A stretch of 19,639 bases of DNA, from assembly GCA_900548255.1 (NCBI GenBank), contig URKH01000037.1, forward strand, positions 1 to 19,639. Reading direction: 5' to 3'. Positions 15,122 through 19,639 of the stretch are shown here, piece after piece. The stretch is from an uncultured Collinsella sp. (lineage in GTDB: Bacteria > Actinomycetota > Coriobacteriia > Coriobacteriales > Coriobacteriaceae). Every line of letters begins with the position of its first letter. The stretch's first letter is position 1. Made by a program: the position numbers and the translations under genes. Below the pieces are notes generated by a model. The model saw only the letters and a list, made by a program, of their open reading frames with translations, searched no databases and had not been told where the DNA came from.

Positions 15122-16261
15122 TTAGTAAGCTAAATCGCGCAAAGCTTCAATCGCGGCGTCAACTTCCTCGTCCGTGTTGAAATACCCAAACGAGAAGCGA
15201 ACGACACCCTGGCGCTCGGTCCCCAACGCGCGGTGCATGAGCGGAGCGCAGTGAGCACCGGGGCGCGTCGCAATCCCCCACCCTTGCATGAGCGCATCCG
15301 AAATCTCGGCAGAATCGATATCGCCCACGTTGAGCGAGACGATCGCCGAGCGTGTGGGCAGGTCAAACGCACCGTAGAGCTTAATCCCTGGAATCTCGCG
15401 TACACCGGCAAGGAAGCGATCAGCGAGCGCACGCTCGTGGGAAGCAATCGCCTCGACCCCACCCTGGGCCTCGATAAAGTCGAGGCCGGCAGAAAGGCCG
15501 GCGATACCGTGACCGTTGAGCGTGCCCGCCTCAAGGCGCGTGGGCCACTCCCGCGGCTGCAGCGCATCGAAGCTGTGCACGCCCGTGCCGCCCATGGCCC
15601 AAGGAGCCACGTCAATGCCCTCCGCCACGGCCAGGCCACCCGTGCCTTGAGGTCCCATGAGCCCCTTGTGGCCGGTAAAGCACACCACGTCGAGCCCCAT
15701 GGCCCGCATATCGATATGCGCCGTGCCGGCAGACTGCGAGGCATCGACGATCACCAGCGCACCGGCAGCATGGGCCATAGCGGCCACGCGTGCAATGTCG
15801 ACCGCGTTGCCGGTCACATTGGAGGCGTGCGTCACCACCACAGCACGCGTGCCCGGCGTGACCAACCGCTCGAGCTCATCGTAGTCGAGCACGCCGTTCG
15901 CGTCGCAGCCCGCGTGCTCAACGGTCACGCCCTGCTCTGCCGCCAAGCGATTGAGCGGACGTAGCACGGAGTTGTGCTCAAGCACCGTCGTGACCACGCG
16001 GTCGCCGGGGCACACCACCCCGCTGATGGCGGTGTTGAGCGCCGCGGTGGAGTTGGGCGTAAAGCACACATGGTCTGCCCTCGGGCAACCTAAAAGGCGC
16101 GCGAGCTTGGCACGGCAACCGTGAATCGTACGAGCGGCATCGAGGGCGCCCGACGTGGCGCCGCGCCCGGCATTGCCGAGCGAGCACATCGCCTGCGCCA
16201 CGGCATCGATGACCGTCTGCGGCTTGTGCATGGTCGTCGCCGCGTTATCCAGATAGATCAT
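15122..16261 (-). CDS. cysteine desulfurase family protein (EF2568 type), probable selenium delivery
   Basis: PLP enzyme of the NifS/SufS (class V aminotransferase) superfamily that mobilises S from Cys, or Se from selenocysteine, as an enzyme-bound persulfide/perselenide. From the ATG at 16261 the product has 379 residues. The N-terminus MIYLDNAATT is typical. The PLP lysine is Lys199 in CFTGHKGLMGPQGTGG, the His stacking on PLP lies in LEHNSV, and the nucleophile is Cys338 in RPGAHCAP. Size and position next to DUF3343, yedF and selD match the family named after Enterococcus EF2568 (TIGR01977), found with selenium-dependent hydroxylase genes. Its ATG overlaps the DUF3343 stop by four bases (ATGA), with GGGAGG upstream. 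The role in selenium rather than general Fe-S supply is inferred from context. Confidence 0.93.
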   Translation of the reverse strand: MIYLDNAATTMHKPQTVIDAVAQAMCSLGNAGRGATSGALDAARTIHGCRAKLARLLGCPRADHVCFTPNSTAALNTAISGVVCPGDRVVTTVLEHNSVLRPLNRLAAEQGVTVEHAGCDANGVLDYDELERLVTPGTRAVVVTHASNVTGNAVDIARVAAMAHAAGALVIVDASQSAGTAHIDMRAMGLDVVCFTGHKGLMGPQGTGGLAVAEGIDVAPWAMGGTGVHSFDALQPREWPTRLEAGTLNGHGIAGLSAGLDFIEAQGGVEAIASHERALADRFLAGVREIPGIKLYGAFDLPTRSAIVSLNVGDIDSAEISDALMQGWGIATRPGAHCAPLMHRALGTERQGVVRFSFGYFNTDEEVDAAIEALRDLAY

Positions 16262-16509
16262 CGCACGACCTCCCACATATCAATCACGGTATAGCCCTCG
16301 GTGGGAATGCCCGCTGCGGCAAGCACGGCACGCAGCAGCTCCTCATCGGCAGGCAACGCCTTCCACGCCAGACCGCAACCGGCAGCGACCTCCCCGGGCA
16401 CGGGAATCGTTCGCCCGGGAAGGCCGCGCTCGATGCACAGAGATTCGCAGCCCATGGCGGCCGCCGTGGTGGGAAACGTGATGACAAGCGCCGGGCGCTT
16501 CTCCCTCAT
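16258..16509 (-). CDS. DUF3343 protein, putative Se/S carrier
   Basis: An 83-residue protein of the DUF3343 family, often annotated as a putative Se/S carrier because it travels with selD and yedF. The N-terminal strand RPALVITFPTTAAAM is followed by two Cys residues (one in GCESLCIERG) and a GCGLAW motif near the middle that carries a further conserved Cys. The C-terminus is YTVIDMWEVVR. I chose the ATG at 16509 because GGAG lies six bases upstream; a TTG at 16524 is the only longer option. It lies 19 bases after yedF and overlaps the desulfurase start by four bases, so the three are one operon. The biochemical role is not established. Confidence 0.88.
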   Translation of the reverse strand: MREKRPALVITFPTTAAAMGCESLCIERGLPGRTIPVPGEVAAGCGLAWKALPADEELLRAVLAAAGIPTEGYTVIDMWEVVR

Positions 16510-16528
16510 GGCAACTCCAACCAATACG

Positions 16529-17155
16529 TTATGGGCGCACGACGCGCACGGCCTGCTCCATCTTCTCCACGATCACGTACATGTTGGTGACCTCGCCCAC
16601 GGCAAGCTGGTCCTTGATGCCAAAGTGGTCCAGGCAGGTACCGCAGGTGAGAATCTCGACACCCTGTTCCGCCAGGCCCTTCAGATCATCGAGCACCGGC
16701 GACCCCTCAACGGTGAGCTTGGCGCCGCCGTTGTAGAACAACATGGTCGCAGGCAGCTCCTCCTGCTGCGTCACGGCAAAGATAAACGCCTTCATGAGCT
16801 TGTGGCCCAGCTCGTCGTCGCCACGACCCATGCAATCGGTGTAGACGGAAATGACGAGTTTGCCCTTGCCGGCGCTGGCGTCGCAGAAAGCGGCACCGTC
16901 CTGCTCGGGGTCCGCAACGGCAACGGCACCGGCGGTCGCGACAGTCACGTGCCACTCGGCGTTCGAGATCTTCTCGACCGAGGCCGTGCAGCCCTTCTCC
17001 TGTGCCATCTTGGAGATGTTCTTCACGGCCGTCTCGTTATCGACCGAAGTCACGACGGCGCCCTCGCCATCAAGCTGTTTGAGTGCCTTAAGCGTCTTGA
17101 CGACGGGCAGCGGGCAGGCATCGCCCATGGCATTGACTTCAATTTTGGTAGACAT
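16529..17155 (-). CDS. yedF: selenium metabolism protein YedF (TusA-like plus DsrE-like domains)
   Basis: A 208-residue two-domain protein. The N-terminal TusA/SirA-like domain (about 4-75) has the sulfur-carrier motif ACPLPVVK with Cys14. The C-terminal DsrE-like domain (about 98-208) starts KLVISVYTDCMG and contains ILTCGTCLDHF with Cys171 and Cys174. This fusion is the architecture of the YedF family linked to selenium use (TIGR03527), more specific than single-domain E. coli YedF. It probably relays selenium or sulfur between the desulfurase and SelD or the hydroxylase cofactor; this is inferred from domains and neighbours. The ribosome site AAAGGA lies eight bases upstream. A terminator-like hairpin sits in the 60-bp gap after selD. 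Confidence 0.93.
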   Translation of the reverse strand: MSTKIEVNAMGDACPLPVVKTLKALKQLDGEGAVVTSVDNETAVKNISKMAQEKGCTASVEKISNAEWHVTVATAGAVAVADPEQDGAAFCDASAGKGKLVISVYTDCMGRGDDELGHKLMKAFIFAVTQQEELPATMLFYNGGAKLTVEGSPVLDDLKGLAEQGVEILTCGTCLDHFGIKDQLAVGEVTNMYVIVEKMEQAVRVVRP

Positions 17156-17169
17156 AGCTACATCCTTTC

Positions 17170-17199
17170 AAAAGGGACCGCCCAGAACAGCAGGCGGTC
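17170..17199 (-). promoter_or_regulatory. terminator-like hairpin between selD and yedF
   Basis: A perfect seven-base stem (GACCGCC at 17176-17182 and GGCGGTC at 17193-17199) has a 10-nt loop and is followed on the minus strand by CCTTTTG. Only about 14 bases separate it from the yedF ATG, and the T run abuts the yedF ribosome site. It may partially terminate after selD so that selD is made in excess over yedF-DUF3343-desulfurase. Confidence 0.55.
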
Positions 17200-17215
17200 G
17201 CATAAACGGTTTTCC

Positions 17216-18265
17216 TTAATGCACAACGCGAACAGCAGGACCGCCCGGCACCGGCTCGCACGCGCGACCGATTGTGGCGGCAACGCGCCCCTCGGCATGT
17301 AAACGACGCGCAAGCTCATCCACATCGGCAGCAGGCGCCGCGATGAGCAGGCCGCCCGAGGTCTGCGGATCGTACAGCGCATCCAACATGCCCGGTTCCA
17401 GGTCATCGTCGGCCGCCACGCGGGGGCCAAAGAAGTCCTGGTTGCGGTAGGCGCCGGCTGGGATAATGCCAAGACGCGCCATGTCGAGCACCTGGTCAAA
17501 GAGCGGTACGGCCCCTGACGCAAGCTCAATCTGCACGCCCGAGCCCTCGGCCATCTCGCACGCATGCCCGATCAGGCCAAAGCCCGTGACGTCGGTACAG
17601 CCGTGAAGCTCAAGTCCCTCGGCCAGACGAATCGGTGCCTCGTTAAGGGTGCGCATCGAGTCAAACATGGCTGTGGCCTCGTCCTGCTCGATGAGTTCGC
17701 CCTTAATGGCCGTGGTGATGATGCCCGAGCCGATCGCCTTGGTCAGCAGCAGAACATCGCCCACGCGTGCGCCGCTGTTGGCGAGCATGCGGTCGAGCGC
17801 GACAAAGCCGCTCACAGACAAGCCGTACTTGGGCTCGTCGTCGTTGATGGTATGGCCGCCCGCGATAGAGCAACCGGCCTCGACGCACTTATCGGCACCG
17901 CCTGCCAGAATCTGGCCGGCAACCTCGACGCCCAGGCAACTGGGTATGCAGAGCAGGTTCATGGCATGACTCGGCCGCCCGCCCATGGCATAGATGTCCG
18001 ACAGCGAGTTGGCCGCGGCGATCTGGCCAAACAGGAACGGGTCGTCGACCATCGGCGGGAAGAAGTCGATGGACTGAACGAGGCCCAGGTTATCGCCAAC
18101 GCGAAAGACGCTCGCATCGTCGGAGGTATCGAACCCCACGAGCAGGTTGTCGTTATGCACATTGGGTAAGTCGCCCAGGACCTGGGCGAGGGCTCCAGGA
18201 GCCAACTTAGCGGCTCAACCGCTCGCGGCAGTCATAGACGTGAGCTTAATCTGATCGTCAGCCAT
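17216..18265 (-). CDS. selD: selenide, water dikinase SelD, a selenoprotein with in-frame TGA at codon 17
   Basis: Makes selenophosphate from selenide and ATP, the Se donor for SelA and other selenium pathways. The true start is the ATG at 18265, six bases after a strong GGAGG. Translation reads MADDQIKLTSMTAASG, then TGA (18217-18215), then AAKLAPGALAQ. TGA falls exactly at the catalytic residue (Cys17 in E. coli), followed by Lys20 as in E. coli. Further motifs are SIDFFPPMVDDP (65-76) and GQIAAANSLSDIYAMGG with Asn87 and Asp91 at the E. coli positions. The full product is 349 residues. Gene callers would start at a TTG (18205) and lose the catalytic residue. Sec insertion is strongly supported by selA, selB and tRNA-Sec in the same window. 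Confidence 0.95.
18173..18203 (-). promoter_or_regulatory. candidate bacterial SECIS hairpins in selD
   Basis: Two hairpins follow the TGA codon. GGCTC-CTG-GAGCC (18203-18191) starts 11 bases after the TGA and puts its apical loop at a distance similar to E. coli fdhF. GCCCAG-GTC-CTGGGC (18187-18173) has a perfect 6-bp stem and a loop beginning with GU, about 33 bases after the TGA. Bacterial SECIS rules require a stem-loop at this range with G in the loop. I cannot tell which one SelB uses. Confidence 0.6.
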
Positions 18266-18300
18266 CGATACCTCCTCTCATCGGTCAATAATTTTCTCCC

Positions 18301-18306
18301 AGTATA
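18301..18306 (-). promoter_or_regulatory. candidate -10 element of the selD operon
   Basis: TATACT on the minus strand, one mismatch from TATAAT, lies in the 70-bp gap between the activase stop (18336) and the selD ATG (18265). The -35 region is not convincing. If real, the selenium operon can be expressed apart from the activase gene. Confidence 0.35.
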
Positions 18307-18335
18307 CGCATGAATGCGAGCCTGGGGCGGATGCA

Positions 18336-19100
18336 TTAATTGAGCGCCTGCGCGCGAATCGCCGCGCCGATGGCACCGGCAAAGCGGGCCTGGGGCGAGG
18401 TGGTCACCGGCGACCCCAGTAGCTCGCCCAACCGCTCCACCACGAAGGCGTTCTCGCACAGGCCACCGGTCAGGTAGTACGGGGCGCCTGCGGCCTGCCC
18501 GGCCATGGTCGCCACGCGCGAGACCACGCTGTCGATCACGCCACGTGCGATGTTCTCGCGCGGCTCACCGCGACCGATCAGGCTGATAACCTCGCTTTCG
18601 GCAAACACCGTGCACATGCTGCTGATCTTGGTAGGCTCGCCGGAACGCGCCAGGTCGGCCATCTGCTGCTGGGAAATGCCTAGGCGGTCGGCCATGATCT
18701 CCAAAAAACGCCCCGTGCCGGCAGCGCACTTGTCATTCATGGCAAACTTGGCCACGCGGCCGCCTTTAAGCTGGATGACCTTGGTGTCCTGGCCCCCCAC
18801 GTCGATCACGGTGCCATGGTCGCCAAACAGGCGCACGGCACCGACGCCGTGGCAGGTGATCTCGGTCACGACCTTGTGTGCATAGGGCACGGCGACACGA
18901 CCGTAGCCGGTCGCGACCACGCGCACGTCGTCGGCAGCCACGTCATAGCCGGCCGCTGCCAGTGCCTCGCGCAGCCGCTCGGAAGCATCGACCGAGGAGA
19001 ACCCGGTTGGCTGCACGCACGTCCACACCACCGAACCCTCCCCATCGACCACAGCAGCCTTAGCCGCCGTAGACCCGATATCGATCCCGATCCCTATCAT
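18336..19100 (-). CDS. acyl-CoA dehydratase activase / double-cubane protein reductase (BcrAD/BadFG/HgdC family)
   Basis: A 254-residue member of the ASKHA ATPase family that hydrolyses ATP to drive a low-potential electron from its [4Fe-4S] cluster into a partner enzyme. Phosphate-binding GIDIGSTAAK (5-14) and DVGGQDTK (100-107) are clear. The cluster ligands, one pair per homodimer subunit, are Cys125 in NDKCAAGTGRF and Cys163 in SSMCTVFAESEV. Another ATP-site motif is YYLTGGLCEN at about 208-217. Length matches HgdC and E. coli YjiL. GGAGAG lies six bases before the ATG at 19100. The partner is the gene just upstream, the HgdB-like protein. Whether it serves 2-hydroxyacyl-CoA dehydration or a double-cubane reductase cannot be decided from this gene alone. 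Confidence 0.93.
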   Translation of the reverse strand: MIGIGIDIGSTAAKAAVVDGEGSVVWTCVQPTGFSSVDASERLREALAAAGYDVAADDVRVVATGYGRVAVPYAHKVVTEITCHGVGAVRLFGDHGTVIDVGGQDTKVIQLKGGRVAKFAMNDKCAAGTGRFLEIMADRLGISQQQMADLARSGEPTKISSMCTVFAESEVISLIGRGEPRENIARGVIDSVVSRVATMAGQAAGAPYYLTGGLCENAFVVERLGELLGSPVTTSPQARFAGAIGAAIRAQALN

Positions 19101-19152
19101 GGCTCTCTCCTAATCCAAACATCAAAGACAGCGGCGCGTTCAGGCGCCTTAG

Positions 19153-19260
19153 CTCTAGGTTTCTCAGGTGCCGGAGGTTGCCCCGAAAGAGGAGCGAAGC
19201 GTACTTTGGTACGCAAGCGACGGTTTGAGGGGCAAGATCCGGTGCCTGAGGAAGCTAGAG
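19153..19260. repeat. long imperfect inverted-repeat element with inner hairpin
   Basis: Arms of 32 bases (19153-19184 and 19229-19260) are near-complementary, with about 26 of 32 identities after reverse complementing, and share CTCTAG ends and TTGCCCC/GGGGCAA inner ends. The 44-nt apical part contains a perfect hairpin GCGTAC-TTTG-GTACGC (19199-19214). The right arm includes the TAG stop codon of the HgdB-like gene. It could be a repetitive palindromic element, an RNA stability hairpin, or a structured terminator between hgdB-like and activase. Confidence 0.7.
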
Positions 19261-19639
19261 GGTCTCGATAAAGGCGGCGATACGGGTCTCGATCTGACCC
19301 ATGTCACCGTTGCTGTAGTCGGTCTCGATCTTCATATACGGAATACCCGCACCCTCGACGGCCTCCTGCATGCGCGCACTCTCCACGTTAAAGGTGTGGC
19401 ATGCCTGCAGCACGCTCTCTATCACGCCATCGACATGATACTTCTCGCACATGGCCAGCGTGTTTTCCATACGACCGTCATTGGGCGTCATGACCGAGCA
19501 GTTGATGTCAAGGTAGCGGTCGGCGATGGCGCGCAGGATATCGGGAGCCTCCGGGTCGATCATCATGGCGGCCGTGCGCTCGCCCGAGCAGTCATCCATA
19601 CACACGACCACGCCGCCGTTGGACTCGATGGTGCGGCCG
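19255..19639 (-). CDS. 2-hydroxyacyl-CoA dehydratase / double-cubane cluster protein, C-terminal part (5' end outside window)
   Basis: The reading frame is open to the right edge and encodes the last 127 or so residues. Starting the gene at the GTG at 19611 would be an artefact, because the frame continues upstream ([12 protein letters not shown]). The HgdB-family C-terminal pattern is seen: [32 protein letters not shown] with its conserved Cys, and the ending [22 protein letters not shown]. Partners of this family bind [4Fe-4S] or [8Fe-9S] double-cubane clusters and are reduced by the activase downstream. One such gene followed by one activase fits the YjiM/YjiL double-cubane type better than a two-subunit dehydratase. 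The missing N-terminus prevents certainty. Confidence 0.85.
   Translation of the reverse strand, partial: GRTIESNGGVVVCMDDCSGERTAAMMIDPEAPDILRAIADRYLDINCSVMTPNDGRMENTLAMCEKYHVDGVIESVLQACHTFNVESARMQEAVEGAGIPYMKIETDYSNGDMGQIETRIAAFIETL

Noticed and set aside
17216..18205. selD as a truncated gene or pseudogene lacking its catalytic residue
   Set aside because: The missing N-terminus is present upstream in the same frame, interrupted only by TGA at the Sec position, with a proper start and ribosome site.
19255..19611. A 118-residue free-standing gene starting at GTG 19611
   Set aside because: The frame stays open to the window edge and the sequence matches only the C-terminal part of a much longer family, so it is a gene cut by the window.

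Overview
The window is a compact, GC-rich bacterial chromosome segment. Every protein and tRNA gene I can support is read from the minus strand, so transcription runs from high to low coordinates. Protein style, gene content and the tig-clpP-clpX order point to a high-GC Gram-positive anaerobe. A gut Coriobacteriia member such as Collinsella is my best guess; this is an inference from familiarity with the sequences, not a database match.

Layout in transcription order (right to left): the 3' end of a 2-hydroxyacyl-CoA dehydratase/double-cubane-type protein (19639-19255); a ~108-nt inverted-repeat element (19153-19260); its ATP-dependent Fe-S activase (19100-18336); a selenium operon selD-yedF-DUF3343-cysteine desulfurase (18265-15122); brnQ (15054-13696); tRNA-Pro and tRNA-Gly behind a near-consensus promoter; a formate/nitrite transporter (13251-12415); selA-selB (12230-8806), overlapping by four bases; tRNA-Sec (8744-8648); gdhA (8384-7029); an FAD subunit and a fused [2Fe-2S]/molybdopterin hydroxylase (6908-3163); tRNA-Leu; and finally tig, clpP and the 5' two-thirds of clpX, which runs off the left edge.

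The theme is selenium. All four core parts of bacterial selenocysteine biosynthesis and insertion are here: selenophosphate synthetase, SelA, SelB and tRNA-Sec. Beside them are the accessory genes typical of a second selenium use, the labile selenium cofactor of molybdenum hydroxylases: YedF, DUF3343 and an EF2568-type cysteine desulfurase. A hydroxylase whose fused architecture resembles the selenium-dependent xanthine dehydrogenase family lies in the same window. SelD itself is a selenoprotein: an in-frame TGA at codon 17 replaces the catalytic Cys, so ordinary gene finding starts it 20 codons too late. The formate transporter fits a formate dehydrogenase (often a selenoprotein) elsewhere in the genome.

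The strongest leads are the Sec-containing SelD with its recoding hairpins, the linkage of a double-cubane-type reductase pair to the selenium genes, a tRNA-Sec with C at position 33 instead of U, terminator-like hairpins placed directly in front of brnQ, yedF and the transporter gene, and several palindromic repeat elements. No intergenic gap exceeds 300 bp; the longest (8385-8647) holds a GTTTCGAA direct repeat, a REP-like palindrome and the gdhA leader. I saw no CRISPR array, transposase or phage gene.
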